Below, one piece after another: positions 47,571-63,532 of a stretch of DNA of 64,000 bases. A model generated the notes under the pieces. That model ran no database searches, was not told the DNA's origin, and saw only the letters and a program-made list of their open reading frames with translations. Origin of the DNA: Homarus americanus (lineage: Eukaryota; Arthropoda; Malacostraca; Decapoda; Nephropidae). The stretch spans positions 19,355,298-19,419,297 of the forward strand of contig NW_024737042.1 of the NCBI RefSeq assembly GCF_018991925.1, written 5' to 3'. Made by a program: the position numbers and the translations under genes. Position 1 is the stretch's first letter. Each line of letters starts with the position of its first letter.

Positions 47571-48331
47571 TGGTTCACATTAGACAAACAGGCAGACACA
47601 CGCCAACAACGGATAACACAGACAGATTTGACGACACAAAGAGTACAGACGGGCTTACATTCAAACACCACGCAGACGAACAGACAGTTGGGATGACAAT
47701 AGACAGGACGGATAGACTCGAGACAGATTGGAACACATTTATAAACAAGAATAACACCAAATTGACCATAGCTGCGTCAGTGAGGGTAGCTGGTCTTACA
47801 TCCACCAGCGTAAATAATAAGACGCGTTGAAAACTAACTCCCTTGCGCGGAAAAAAACCATCCATGGTCCGTCACTCATGTGAGATGGGCCTAAAACTGA
47901 CTAACGTAGATGATGACTATGATGACATAACACAGGTGATGACTTAAGCAGATGGTGACTAATCTAACCAGAATCAAGGTCACTTCTCTTCATAATATAA
48001 TTTATCTCGGAATGATCATCAGTGATTCATAATAATTTTTTTTTATGATTTTAACCTCTCCTTATGGCGAATATTTCTTTAACTTATTATTCTAACCTAT
48101 ATTCTATTCCTTCCTATAGTATACTTACATACTTACAGTATCCGTAAGACATTAGCTATTGGAAATGTGATTAAATGTTTTGTTATTAATCCAGTGTGAA
48201 ATGTATCGGTATTGGTGGTACAATCCTAATGGTCTCTAATCCTGTTGATTAGGTGAGGTTAATCTGGGTTTATTGAGATTAAAGATTAGGTGTGGGGTTT
48301 ATTCTACCTGTGTTAGTCTCAGGTACGACCC
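47571..48331. other. Unannotated spacer
   Basis: Some residual GACAG words to 47,720, otherwise unremarkable AT-rich DNA. Confidence 0.4.
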
Positions 48332-49715
48332 TTATTGTAACAATCACGACCATGATTATAACAACCAGGACCATGATTATAATAACCACGTCCATGATTA
48401 TAACAACCACGACCATGATTATAACAACCACGACCATGATTAAAACAACCACGACCATGATTATAACAACCGACCATGATTATAACAACCACGACCATGA
48501 TTATAACAACCAACCATGATTATAACAACCATGATTATAACAAACAAGACCATGATTATAACAAAGCACGACCATGATTATAACAACCACGACCATGATT
48601 ATAATAACCGATGATTATAACAACCACGACCATGATTATAACAACCGACCATGATTAAAACAACCACGACCATGATTATAACAACCATTATTATAACAAC
48701 CACGACCATGATTATAACAAACAACCATTATTATAACAACCACGACCATGATATAACAACCATGATTATAACACCCACGACCATGATTATAACAACACGA
48801 CCATGATTATAACCACGACCATGATTATAACAACCACGACCATGATTATAACAACTATGATTATAACAACCACGACCATGATTATAACAACCACGACTAT
48901 GATTATAACAACCACCATGATAATAACAACCACGACCATGATTATAATAACCACGACCATAATTAAAACAACCACGACCGATTATATACCATTATAACAA
49001 CCACGACCATGATTATAACAACACGACGACCATGATTATAACCACGACCATGATTATAACAACCACGACCATGATTATAACACCACGACCTATGATTATA
49101 ACAACCACGACCATGATTATAACAACCACGACCATGATTATAACAACCATGCAACGACCATGATTATAACAACCGACCATGATTATAATAACCGACCATG
49201 ATTAAAACAACCACGTCCATGATTATAACAACCTGATTATAACAACCACGACCATGATTATAGTACGACCGTGATTATAGCCACGACAATGATTATAATT
49301 AGTTAAAACAACCACGACCATGATTATAACCATGATTATAACAAGCACGACCATGATTATAACAAGCACGACCATGATTATAACAACCACGACCATGATT
49401 ATAACAACCACGACCATGATTATAACAACCACGACCATGATTATAACAACCACGACTATGATTATAACAACCACGACCATGATTATAATAACCTCGACCA
49501 TGATTAAAACAACCACGACCATGATTATAAGAACTATGATCATAACATCCACGACCATGATTATAACAACCACAACCATGATTATAACAACCACGACTAT
49601 GATTATAACAACCACGACCATGGTTATAACAACCACGACCGTGATTATAACAACCACGACCATGATTATAACAACCACGACCATGATTATAACAACCACG
49701 GCCATGATTATAATA
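48332..49715 (+). repeat. 21-bp minisatellite, about 65 copies
   Basis: Core ACCACGACCATGATTATAA, period 21. Shortened units lacking the ACG triplet or one half occur in the middle (48.5-49.3 kb), and the right 400 bp is the most regular. With a period divisible by 3 and no stop in several frames, heptapeptide-repeat frames of 150-180 aa open on both strands at once. Simultaneous openness argues against coding. Confidence 0.95.
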
Positions 49716-50502
49716 ACCTCGGTAAACTGTATTACCGCAATCGCCACCGGGCACGAAGGGCCCACAATCACTTGTCTATACTAAATAATCGGCTTTGTTC
49801 ATCCCTTACGAGTCTCTGTTTGTCCGTCAATGTTCGCACAGCCTTGAGTCTACCGCCAGCAAACGTGACTGGTGTGGTGTTAAAGGTCGTATCCTCACCA
49901 CCTGTCACCATATTCGACCCAGCTGTGAATTGGTACCTAACTTTGTATTCGGGGAAGTGATGACCGATATTGTAGGGCGTCGGCTGTATACGTATACACA
50001 CTGCTCCGAACAAGTGAGGTGGTCTATTCGATCCACTTTGACATTTTAGTCTCTATATTATCCTCAATATAGTGACTTTAACATATATTGATCGCTTTAT
50101 ATATTGGCATCTTAGATATTGGCCACTGTATAGATTTTGCTCTGTATACAGTGGCCTTTGAGCATTAACATAACCCTGGCTACATTACTGACCTTTATTG
50201 CTCTATAACTCTGTATATATAACCTTCATATATTACGTTTGCATATATCACTGCATCACTGTGTATACATTGACCTCTGCATATATTACCCTCATTCGTT
50301 TTGAAACACGTCGATGGCCTCTGATTCACCAGACTCACATATAATTGAATAATATCATTAATTCTCGGTCATTTGGTTCTATAAATGTAAAGAAGACAGC
50401 CATTCCTTCAGGGTAATAGGATAATAGGGCCATTAGTCTGCCCTGAGCCCTCATAACGGCAGCCCTACGTGATAGGTGATCTCATTCTCCATCCCCCGTG
50501 CT
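49716..50502. other. Unannotated spacer
   Basis: Three overlapping short frames near 49,770-50,050 on both strands show no known domain. 50,090-50,300 has recurring CTGTATA/ATATATT words but no definite unit. Confidence 0.4.
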
Positions 50503-50720
50503 CTCACAAAATCCCGCTCTGACATAATCCCACCAGGAGAAAATCTCGTCGAAGAAAAATCCACTTAATGAAATTCTACCGGACAAAATCCCACTCACGT
50601 AATCCCACCCGAAGAATATACTGTATTATCAAAGCAAATCCCTCTCTGATAAAATTCCACCTTCACAAAATTCCACCTGAAGAAATTCTCACTCTGATAA
50701 AATCCCAATTCGGACGAAAC
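50503..50720 (+). repeat. Degenerate AAAATCCCAC repeat
   Basis: About a dozen occurrences of AAAATCCCAC/AAATTCCACC-like words followed by CTCTGAT or CTGAAG, with spacing of roughly 15-17 bp. The 72-aa frame over it reflects this. Confidence 0.6.
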
Positions 50721-50839
50721 ATCGAAAAGATAAAATTCAGCTGGGCGTATTCCCTTTACCTAGTAAGTAAACAGATAAATAATTAAATGAAATGGTAAAG
50801 ATAACACCAGTTGCATTTTCTTTGTGTTGTAAATGCCTT

Positions 50840-51045
50840 GTTCGGTTAGGTTAGATAAAGGTAACTAAAATCAAGTTAGGTTACGTACGGTTCTGTTAAA
50901 TCACATGTGCTTAAGTTAGATTTGATTAAGGAAGGTTAAAATTGGATTAGGTTACCTTAAGTTAGAACAAGTTTGATTACACTCAGGCAAGTTAGGATAA
51001 GTTGGGTGAAGTTAGCCCTGCATTAAGTTAAGTGAGTTTTTGCCT
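50840..51045 (+). repeat. Degenerate GGTTAGGTTA-type tract
   Basis: Frequent GGTTAGGTTA, AAGTTAGG and GTTAAG words, similar to the tract at 440-640 and related in sequence to TTAGG repeats. Confidence 0.55.
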
Positions 51046-51409
51046 TACGACACTGTGTAATATAATAGCCATTACGGCCATACGGTAGGTGGAGGAAAGT
51101 GAATAACATCGTCATAAAAAATACCATTATTTGATCTTAAGGTGATTACGTGGTTAAGGGTAATGCCTCATGAGATGTTCATTTAGGGACTGTCTTCCCG
51201 TAAAGATCTAACAATATCTTTATTTATATTAGGATCATATATCATTTTGGAGTAATTATGGTATCTACCGACCTTAAGTCCCTCTGATGGCCAATTAGGA
51301 ATATATTATTACCTCTGATGGTTATAATCGGATTATTTCAGTGTGCGAGAGAAAGTTTTATCTTCATATAGTTTGTGGTTATGTGTATATTGGTCTGTTT
51401 ATCCGTTTG
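51046..51409. other. Unannotated spacer
   Basis: Nothing recognised. Confidence 0.4.
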
Positions 51410-52100
51410 TTCCCTTTGACACCACCCTAACTTCACCCCTACCTTGTGATATCACCCCTACTCCATGATATCACACCAACTTCATGAGCCATCCTCACCA
51501 TCCATATCACCCCACCCTCCGCCTTCACCTTATTCCTAAAGCTATTTATCTCACCCCACGCCCCACCACTCACCCTACGCCCCATTCTCACCCTACCCTA
51601 CCCACTTCCAGACTTTACCCTCACCCAACCCAACCCAACCCAACCCTCTCACTCTCACCCTCATCCCACCTATACCCACCCTACCCGTTCACCCTACCCT
51701 ATCCTACCCTCATTTTCACCCCTTCCATACTTCACCTTCGCCCCACCCCTCCCAATCACCACGCCATTCCCCTCATCCATACCCCAGCCAATCCTCATCC
51801 TACCTCATCCCACCCTCACCTTCACCCCTTCCACACTTCACCTTCAAGCCTTTCCCCTCACCCTCATCTCACCTAACCTTCATCCTTACCTCAACCAACT
51901 CTCAACCTACACTTCACTCTCACTTCCACACTACCCTCTCTACCTTCACAAATAAACCTTCCATATTTCACTCTTACTCCACCTAAACTTAACCCTAACC
52001 CCACCCATCCCTCTCACCCTCACCCCACCCATCCCTCTCTCCCAACCCTCTCACCCTTACCCCCTCACCCTCCCCTATATCACTCCCACCCTCACCCCAC
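51410..52100 (+). repeat. C-rich CACCCT/ACCCTC tract
   Basis: Dense CTCACCC, CACCCCACC and (ACCCA)n words for nearly 700 bp with a perfect (CCCAA)4-5 run near 51,627-51,645. The complementary strand is G-run rich. The Pro/His/Thr-rich 130-aa frame is an artefact. Confidence 0.8.
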
Positions 52101-52229
52101 CTCTCGCCCAGCTAACTCACCGCTGCCGTGCTGGAGGGGGTAGTGTCCAACATATTGTGGGAGGTATAAATAACTCTGTGTAATACTTAAGGAATCCTGA
52201 CCTAATGTTTTGCCCCGAGATGAGAGTGT

Positions 52230-53820
52230 ACCCAGGAAGAGGAGGAGGAGGAGGAGGAGGAGGAGGAGGAGGAGGAAGAGGAAGTGGGGAGAATGAAGGA
52301 GGAGGAGGAGGAGGAGGAGGAGAGAAGAAGAGAGAGGATGGAGAAGAGAAAGAAAATATAGAGGAAGAGAGCAGAGGAGAGTGTGGAGAGAGGGATAAAG
52401 CGGACAGGAGAGGGAGAGAGGAGAGAAAAGTGAACAAGAAAGGGAGACAAAGAGAGTAAATAGAGGGGGTGGAAGAAGAGAGAGGAAAGAGAAAGAGAGG
52501 GAATAGGAGAGACAGATGAGAAGGGCGAATGAAAAAAGAAAGAATTGAGGAGAAGAAGAGAATGGGTGAGTAGACAATAAGACATTAAAAGGGAGAGAGA
52601 GGTAAATAAAAACGAAGATTGAAGACGACAAATAAGAGAAGAAAACAAAAGAGGAAAAAGGACAGAGATAAAAGAGAGAAGAAAGAAGAGGAGACAAGGC
52701 AGTAAATTTAACGAGGGTGGGGAGGAAGAGGAGAAAAAGAGTCAGATCGATAAAAAAGGAAGATAGAGAAGAAAAGAGAGGGTAAATAAGAGAATAAAAA
52801 GAAAAGGGAGAGGAAAGTGGAAGAGAAGAAAAAAAAATAACGAAGATAAATGTATAGGAAAATAAAAGAGGAAAAATTAAATCAAGACGAAAAGAGGATG
52901 AAAGAAAAGAGAGAAGAGATTTAGAGAAAGCGAGACGAAGAGAAGCACAACTGGAATATACTAAACACAATAGGATAGAGAGATACTTAGGAGAATACGG
53001 ATGATGGTGGCAGAAGAGAGAGTAAGATAGGTGTTCGATAAGTCTCTCTCTCTCTCTCTCTCTAAAGATTTATTAATGCATAATTACTCTGGGACTTGAC
53101 TTGACTTGACTAGTGTAAAAGAGGATTTGTGAGGACACTGGGAGACTTAGGGAAGGGGTGGTGGAGACACTGAAAGACATAGGGAGGAGATTGCTTTTTG
53201 AAACTAGAAGAGGAGAGGTAGTGAGAGAACATGGGGAGAAGGGATACGAGGAGAGACTACAGGCAGAGGGATGCTGGGGGAGACTGGAGGAGGAGGAGGA
53301 GGAGTGATAGGGGGAGGAGAGGTTCTGTAGGAGTCAAGGATAATGAGGAGAGAGAAGCTGCCTGGAGAGACTTGGAAAGCTAGAGAGGAGAAGTGCGAGG
53401 TCAAAGGAGACATCTGGTATAGGGTAGAAAGTAAGAGAAAGTGAGATGGAAAGACGGAATAGAAGGAAAAGAATATAGGCGATAGGAAGAGAGATAAAAA
53501 ATGAGGGGCAGAAGAGATGGAGAAAGAACGGCGTGAAGGAAATGAAAAGGGGAGGTAAGGAAAGATGGAAGGAAATAAAAAGGTGCACGGGGAAAAGGAC
53601 GAAAACTTAAAGGAAGCAGGAATAGAAGGAGAAAAAAAGGAGAGAAAATATAGGAAAAAGGAAAATAGAGGAGAGGAAACGAGGGAAGGAAGGACGGAAA
53701 ATAGGGAACGAAGGAAGAAAGGGATGAAACGAAGGAAGGGAGGAAGGAAGAGAGAGCTGGAAAGAGGGAGTGATGGAGGGTTAGTTGAGTACATGTTAAG
53801 CGTGGGAGCGACTCATGAAT
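52230..53820 (+). repeat. 1.6-kb GA/purine-rich domain
   Basis: Starts with (GGA)n at about 52,238-52,275 and 52,300-52,322 and continues as AG/GAA-rich sequence to about 52,970. After a (CT)n at 53,041-53,064 and (GACTT)n at about 53,095-53,110 it resumes to about 53,770. The long minus frames (292, 196 and 159 aa) are Ser/Leu/Phe-rich translations of polypyrimidine with no domain. Confidence 0.8.
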
Positions 53821-53991
53821 AATGGACGGGTGTAATGTCTCTCGCTGCTTCGGAAATACATACAAATGTTTCTTTAACATGAGTTATACGTGCGGGAGAC
53901 TAGTTAGGGCCACCGTAGCTTATGATAATCTGCCAATAAAGGGGGCACATGTCACTATCACTTTCCGCCACTACAGCCACCTTCAGGGGGG

Positions 53992-54612
<621 letters not shown>

Positions 54613-54853
54613 GATGATCTAGATAGCTCTCAAAACTCGAGGGGTCTATTATGGCGAGATCCAATGAATAATAATGGAGCCCCAACTTAGTCTCCCCACT
54701 TCTGTTTTTTTCAGAAACTCGCTGATAAAGATAGTATACACTTTTATGTAGCTCCGGAAGACGCACTTAATTCAGGTCGTGTGTGTGAGGGTAATAACCC
54801 AGGGGAGTGGTGAGGGAGGATTACAAGTGAGCTGTTATCGCCTCATGGGAGAG
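54613..54853. other. Unannotated spacer
   Basis: No gene recognised. Confidence 0.4.
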
Positions 54854-56768
<1,915 letters not shown>

Positions 56769-57058
56769 TAGTGTGTGTGTGTATGTTTACATACACAAAT
56801 TTACACGAATCGAATCAAACAAAACATACCTATAAACCTATTTGAAAACACGAGTGCGAGTGAGTGATAGCCACTGTGCACGGTGAGCCCCAACCATTAG
56901 GCTTTCATGATAATCTTCAATCTTTTGCGTATTTATATAGTGTTCATAAGTGACCCACCGTGAGGCCGGGTGTTTCTGATTAAAGATCACCATGAAACAT
57001 GAGTGGCCACGACTCACATCCATTAACACCGAGTGTACAATCGACATGTTAGTACTAA

Positions 57059-57125
57059 TGGCTGAAGTGGTAGCACCTTGGTCTGGCGTTGCCAGGTGTG
57101 TTAGTGTCGAATCTGGGACGAGGCT
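57059..57125 (+). other. Possible tRNA-derived SINE head (Pol III box A/B)
   Basis: TGGCTGAAGTGG (57,059-57,070) fits the box A consensus TRGYNNANNNGG at every fixed position. TGTCGAATC (57,105-57,113) fits box B GWTCRANNC at all but the first two positions. Their 46-bp start-to-start spacing is tRNA-like. D-arm-like TGGTAGCA and a CTGGC/GCCAG stem lie between. The acceptor and T stems do not pair well, so this is not a functional tRNA. A tRNA-derived SINE or chance are the alternatives. Confidence 0.33.
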
Positions 57126-57411
57126 CTTATTATGTTGATATACACTGGAAATTATAGATAACCACTAGAACCAGAAACGCGATAGTTACTCCCTGAAGTT
57201 ATGAATAAACATGAAAGCTCCCGAATTTGTTTATCTTTCCGTTACTCAGCAGTTACTGGCAGATAGTGAAGTATAGTGGTGTCAATAATGGTGTTGACGG
57301 GCTTACTTGTGTACACAGTCACTCGATGGTACTGGGTCACGTCCTCCTTTATACACTCACTCACTATAAACTGTACCTGCTGGTTTGAAACTCAGGCCTT
57401 CCTGATCCTGC

Positions 57412-57416
<5 letters not shown>

Positions 57417-57478
<62 letters not shown>

Positions 57479-57526
57479 TAGACACACACACACACACACA
57501 CACACACAGTACTACTACTACTACTT
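57417..57526 (+). repeat. (CA)n then (ACT)n at LINE copy B 3' end
   Basis: About 45 CA units with a TACATAGA interruption, then five ACT units that correspond to the (AGT)n tail of the minus-strand LINE. Confidence 0.93.
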
Positions 57527-57599
57527 TGCTGTCACTCGGAATTGAGTATGACGATCATCCAGCTATGATACAATGATATGAGTTATTAGGGATGTCACC

Positions 57600-58450
57600 T
57601 TCATTGGTGAGTTTTGAGGTGACTAAAGAGGCCGATACGGGACCTGCAGCGTCGTCTACATTCGTTCCCCATTGGAGGGCTCCATCTACTGAGAGAGGGG
57701 CGATGGCAGCGTCTTTCTGACGTTGGCGCTTGTCTGCCTCGGTTTGTAGTCAGGCTAACTCGAAAGTATTGACACCTTCTCGTGTGGTGCTCCTCCAATC
57801 ATTACGAAATTGAGTAATCGACTCCCAGGTCAGGGGTCGATTTGTCACTTTTTCAGGTTTGTCTTAATACTATCCTTATACCTTTTCAATTGCCTGCCGG
57901 CGTTATGTTTACTATTCGTTAGGTGACTGTAAAGTAGCTGCTTTGGCAGTCTACTGTCGTCCATGCGGGTAACATGGCCAGTCCAACGTAGTTGTTCATG
58001 GATAATGGTAGCCTCGATGCTCCTACAGTTGGTGTCAGCAAGAATACTGACATTTGTTCTCTTGTCTTCCTAGCGAACTCGGAGGATGGAACGTAGACTA
58101 CGTTGGTGAAAGTTTTCAAGTGCGTTGAGGTGCCTCCTCTATGTGACCCATGTTTCACTGCCATATAGTAGGGTGGGCAGGACCACTGCTCAATATACGT
58201 CCAGCTTTCTGTATAATTTCAGCTCCCTACAGCTGAAGACACGATTTCGGAGCCCGCCCAACGCTTGAGATGCACATCTGATCCAATGCTGAATCTCTTC
58301 ATCGATGTCTTCGGTAGTGGGCAGGTGGGAGTCGAGATACCGAAACTGGGCAACATTAGAGAGGGTAGTACCGTTAAGCTGGATGGATGGTGGAGGTATG
58401 TCTGAACCAGGGGCAGGTTGAAAGAGAATCTGAGTCTTATGTACATTCAC
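57600..58450 (-). pseudogene. LINE copy B C-terminal domain
   Basis: 58,450-58,190 has MNVHKTQILFQPAPGSDIPP, a QLNGTTLSNVAQFRYLDSHL block and FSCRELKLYRKLDVY. After frame changes, HVTRMDDSRLPKQLLYSHLT (near 57,960) and GRQLKRYKDSIKTNLKK (near 57,880) are the conserved C-terminal landmarks. A further frame covers WESITQFRNDWRSTTREGV (near 57,800). Confidence 0.82.
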
Positions 58451-58451
58451 C

Positions 58452-58817
58452 TCAAAGCTGAATTATACATACGCGTCTGCGTAGGTGTACAGCAACAAGG
58501 GTGAGGTCGTCTGCATACTGAAGTTCAGTAATGGAAGCTGCCAACACCTTTGTTCTTGCCTGGAGTCGTCTTATGCTGAAAAGACACCCCTTCACCTGGT
58601 ACTCGATGTTCACCCCGCTGGCTAAATTGGCAGTGGCACTAGTAAGGAAGGCAGCCAAGAAGATGGAAAAGAGATTTGGTGCTAGTACAGACCCTTGTTT
58701 AACCCCTGTTTGGATGGGGAAGAACTCTGACTGGGTGCCGTTGTGCAGGACACTGCCGTTCATGCCATCGTGGACTTGTCTCACAATGGTGGGCAGCCAA
58801 AACGGCTGAGGGTCCAC
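58452..58817 (-). pseudogene. LINE copy B RT, catalytic half
   Basis: A 121-codon frame with FFPIQTGVKQGSVLAPNLFS (motif B) and TELQYADDLTLVA (motif C, both aspartates intact). The frame is lost just after it, where about 25 bp present in copy A (an ADTKRDLQKILNT-like segment) are missing. Confidence 0.9.
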
Positions 58818-58819
58818 CA

Positions 58820-59483
58820 GAAGGCTTACCTATTGACCGAATCGAAGCCCTTGGTTACGTCGATGACAGTCATGTACAGGTCACGACGTTATTCTCTGCA
58901 CTTTCCCTGTATCTAGCAGGCAGCAAAGATCATGTCAGTGGTGCCACGTGGTGGTCTAAAACCACATTGAGATTCTGGGAGGAAGTTTTCTGCCTGAGGA
59001 AGGAGTCTGTTTAGGAAGACTCGGGCGATATTCTTGCCAGCTATGGAGAACAGCGAGATCCCACGATAGTTGCTACTGTCTGACCGGTCTCCCTTGTTCT
59101 TATGAATATTGACAATGGAGGCGTCTTTAAGAGCTTAAAGGGATTTCCTCCTTTTCCGATATATTCTCCAGGAGAGAGTGGAGACAGCTGGAAAGCAGAG
59201 GTCCTCTTGCTTTATAAACTTTGGCTGGGATTCCATCAGGCCCTGAGGTTTTGTTGTTTTTCATCTGTTTGATGGCACTAGCTACCTCATCCAGGAATGG
59301 AGGATAGCTGAGGTGGGTCAGCTCTGGATGCTGAGGGACCTGTTGGGTAGTCAGGACATCCTCATCGGTGTTTCGGTTGAGCAATGAAGGGTAGTGCTCT
59401 TTCCAGGGCTGAAGGAGGCATTCGTCATCTTTAATTATGTGGTTACCGTCAGTTGAGCTGATCTGCATGTTTTTGTGCTTCAA
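58820..59483 (-). pseudogene. LINE copy B RT, N-terminal half
   Basis: The first frame (59,483-59,127) has LTHLSYPPFLDEVASAIKQM and NNKTSGPDGIPAKVYKARGP. Past a frameshift near 59,140 the strand reads DASIVNIHKNKGDRSDSSNY, RGISLFSIAGKN, RVFLNRLLPQAENFLPESQ, GTTDMIFAA and VIDVTKGFDSVNR (about 58,870-58,832), the last being motif A with its Asp retained. In-frame stops occur within the QEKCREQ-like segment. Confidence 0.82.
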
Positions 59484-59898
59484 ATAATTTATTTTTAAGC
59501 CAGTCGTTCTTTAGATTGCGAAGTTCCACTGGGCTGCCGCTTTCTTCTTGCGGAAGGTATCAGCTTAGGTTCGAGACTGAGGGTTGTTCTACCAGTCAGT
59601 AAAAGCAGCACGTTTATTTTCATCAAACCAGTCTTGGTGTATTCTTTTGAACTGGCCAATTGTCTCTCTGCAGGTTTTTGTCATAAAAGTGTTGAGAGTA
59701 TCCCATTCAGCACCAGGATTCGCCTATTTTGCTGTTGGGTTGTTTTTAAGCCCATGTTCAAGCTGCTCTCTGAAAGCATGTGCTACCGCTGGATCTTCCA
59801 GACTCTTAGTGTTAATATCTCTTCTGGAGGCTTGCTGCCTTCGCTGTTTTGGGGCGACGTGAAGTGAGAGCTTAGATTTGACAAGTCGATGATCAGTG

Positions 59899-60621
59899 TC
59901 ACAGTGGTCTGAGCCACGCATGGCACGGGTTATGAGGACATCTCGGCGATCTCTTTCTCTGACAATGATGTTTGGATCGTGGGTGTTGCCATGAACCCTT
60001 GAACTTGTCGGCCTGTCTAAACAAGGTATTGGTGAGAGTGAGGTTGTGAGCAGCACACTTGCTGAGGAGAAGTAGGCCGCTGGGATTACACCTGCCTAGT
60101 CCATTTCTCCCTGTGGTTCCCTGCCAAATGTTAGCATCTCTGCCAACTCTGGCACTGAAGTCGCCAAGGAGCACAACCTTGTCTTCTCTGGGGATAGAGG
60201 TTAGCACTTTGCCAAGGTCGGTGTAAAAGGCTTCTTTGATGTCATCCTCTTCATCCAGTGTTGGAGTGTATGCACGGATGAAGAAGGCATGACGTGAGTG
60301 ATTCAGTTGGACTCGTAGCGTCATGAGGTGCTCGTTGAACCCAATAGGTATTTCATTTAGCCTGTGTAGGATACGTTGGCGGATTGCAAAGCCAACTCCA
60401 TAAATGAGGTTTCTCTCCACAGCAGGATTACCTTTCCAGAAGAAGGTGTAGCCAGATCCCCGTTCTGTGAGTTGTTCCTTATCTGGGAGCCGGGACTCAC
60501 TGATGGCTGTTATGTCACTGTTATACCTAGCCAGCTCTTTTGCGATAAGGGCTGTTCTTCTTTCAGGACGCGCATTTGTGCCAGTATCCAGAAGGGTCCT
60601 GACATTCCATGCAGCGACCAT
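59899..60621 (-). pseudogene. LINE copy B endonuclease domain
   Basis: A 240-codon frame opening with MVAAWNVRTLL (Asn block). Then come AISESRLPDKEQLTERGSGY (Glu block), GVGFAIRQRI, FFIRAYTPTLDEEDDIKEAF and VVLLGDFSARVGRDANIW, the GDFNA motif with Ser for Asn. From about residue 220 it leaves the family frame. Compared with copy A, 20 bp are missing near 59,971, so the LIDYIIVRERD block is lost and the SDH region is out of frame. The start is placed at the Met just before WNVRT because copy A lacks a better alternative. It is the best-preserved endonuclease in the window. Confidence 0.87.
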
Positions 60622-60916
60622 AAGAGGTTGTATGGTTTGTTTTTCCTTGGATCTGTGATTTTGATTGTTTTCTACCGCATAAGGATGACCTTACTGGGTG
60701 CGGTTGCCCAGTCAGGCTATGTTAAGGGCACCTTTTCTAGCCCACTCCCTATGTGGGGTGAACAGAGTGGCTCCTCGGAAGGGCTACTCAGTCGCACAGA
60801 CAGGACCGGATTTCACTGCTGCCTAGATCCCAGTGCATAAACGACCATCTTATCTGTAAAGCCCATGTGCAGAGTTGTGACCAGAGACTCCCGGCAGTAA
60901 TCTCTGCCTGTCGTCG

Positions 60917-61231
60917 TCACCACTGGTCCGTCGCCATAGGACTTTTGGGGAGTATAATGGGTTTTGGTGATGATGAGAGGTATGATGAGCTGGGTGATGG
61001 CTGCTCTTGAGTTGATTTGCGTGGTGAGGCAGGAGCGGAGGCTGCAACCACATATCTTGGCCCTCCCTTTACCTGATCCAGTGAAGCAAGTTCTGCAACG
61101 ACTGGGGAGAGGGGAGGGAGAGTTGCAATGAGCTGCCGATAGCTCAGTTTGTTGGGTTTCGTCTTAGTAGCCTGTTCATCAGGCATTGCCTTCGTCTGCT
61201 GGTGTAGACGTTGGGTTTCCATGGTGGTCAC
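60917..61231 (-). pseudogene. LINE copy B leader frame
   Basis: A 104-codon frame starting MTTMETQRLHQQTKAMPDEQ with SPVVAELASLDQVKGGPRYV, the homologue of 25,382-25,726 in copy A. It is separated from the endonuclease ATG by about 300 bp with frame changes. Whether it is a true first ORF or the N-terminal extension of a single ORF cannot be decided here. Confidence 0.5.
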
Positions 61232-61667
61232 CTCCTCTGCCTACACCGCCGTTGGGGTCTTGTTGGAGCTCTGTAAGCATTTCTTCCTGATGCGGGGTTC
61301 CACCGCAGATTTTTCATTCGGGGTTAATCCGCAAGGCAGCTGGGCGGTGGTTGGTAGGCGCCAGGACGTGTCCACATGCCAGTGAGCCTATGCGCCGTCC
61401 TTCTATGGCTTACTGCTAGTCCGAGATCCCCTGCTGATCTAGCCTGAGTCCACGAGGCACCCAGTTACAGTGTGTTGCCACGAAGAGTCACAGCAGGAAT
61501 CTTGATAGTGTACTGGCAGGGGAAGACTTATGCAAGTTGCTTCCCTGTTCGCCACGAGGGGTTGCCAGAGGCGGCAGCTGAAAGCGAGTGGGAGCAAGCA
61601 GTACTTGCACCTTAACACTAACATAATGCTGCCACACTAAACGCATTTTACCACCCTATGTGTGGCT

Positions 61668-61690
61668 CTACACACACACACACACACACC
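61668..61690 (+). repeat. (CA)n at LINE copy B 5' end
   Basis: About 10 CA units next to the 5' boundary, as in copy A. Confidence 0.93.
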
Positions 61691-62429
<739 letters not shown>

Positions 62430-62464
62430 TCAGAATAATTCATAATCTTGTAATAGTAAAATTT

Positions 62465-62576
62465 ATAATAATAACAGCAACAACAACAACACTACAATAA
62501 CACTACAATAAATACAATAACAACAACAACAACAGCAACACAATGACGACAACAACAACAATAGTGTCTAGATGAA
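62465..62576 (+). repeat. (AAC)n-type imperfect microsatellite
   Basis: Runs of CAACAACAAC with ACTACAATA and GACGAC interruptions. Confidence 0.85.
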
Positions 62577-63109
62577 AAACTTACAAGCGGATGTTGCCAG
62601 CTACTATATACAGGCGTAGTAAAGTTGGGAGAGTCAAAAGAACATAAAATATGAAGGTGGCGGGAAAGTAAACACAGATTAAGGGAGTTTTGTGGAGTTT
62701 TCTGGGCCGTTCTGCCAATCGGACTTGTCAGACTTGGTGACTTCTCAGGATTTCCCTCACACCTCGCATACAATTTACTGAGTGTATGGTGAAAAACATC
62801 AAATGAATAAATTACATATGTATATAAATGAAGAGTAAAATATATAAAATAAAATAAAAAATGTAGAAAAAAAATGAAATATCCCTATAAATGAAACACT
62901 GGAGATAAAGGAGAGAGAGCTGAAGCATTGTCTGGAGAGTGTGTTAGTAACGGTTCATGGAAGGGTCAAGGTCAAATTAAAGATATAACTTATATACCTA
63001 CAACATTCCTTATCCACTTTAAGTATGACATTTAGTGTGAGTCCGTCGGTTGTTGCTGGGCAGCTTCAGCAATTTATCACCCATACATTGTTTCAACGAA
63101 GTAAAAACG

Positions 63110-63112
<3 letters not shown>
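62577..63112. other. Unannotated spacer
   Basis: No gene recognised. A 93-aa minus frame (62,492-62,773) partly translates the AAC repeat. Confidence 0.4.

Positions 63113-63531
<419 letters not shown>

Positions 63532-63532
<1 letters not shown>

Larger units (their letters stand above)
57509..61670 (-). mobile_element. LINE copy B (APE-type non-LTR retrotransposon), near full length
   Basis: About 4.15 kb on the minus strand, colinear with copy A. From 5' to 3' it holds a leader frame (61,231-60,917), endonuclease (60,621-59,899), RT (59,483-58,452) and C-terminal domain (58,450 to about 57,600), ending in (AGT)n. It is uninterrupted where copy A carries the Gypsy element (about 61,258). 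Stops and frameshifts make it inactive, but its RT catalytic box is intact. Both ends lie in (CA)n-rich sequence. Confidence 0.87.

Noticed and set aside
48292..49784. Repetitive proteins (heptapeptide Ile/Thr, Val/Ile or Cys-Tyr-Asn-His-Gly) in the 21-bp array
   Set aside because: Several frames on both strands are open simultaneously because the unit lacks stops and is a multiple of 3.
52092..52970. 292-aa hydrophobic minus-strand frame resembling a membrane protein
   Set aside because: It is polypyrimidine-strand translation (Leu, Ser, Phe, Pro only) of a GA-rich tract.
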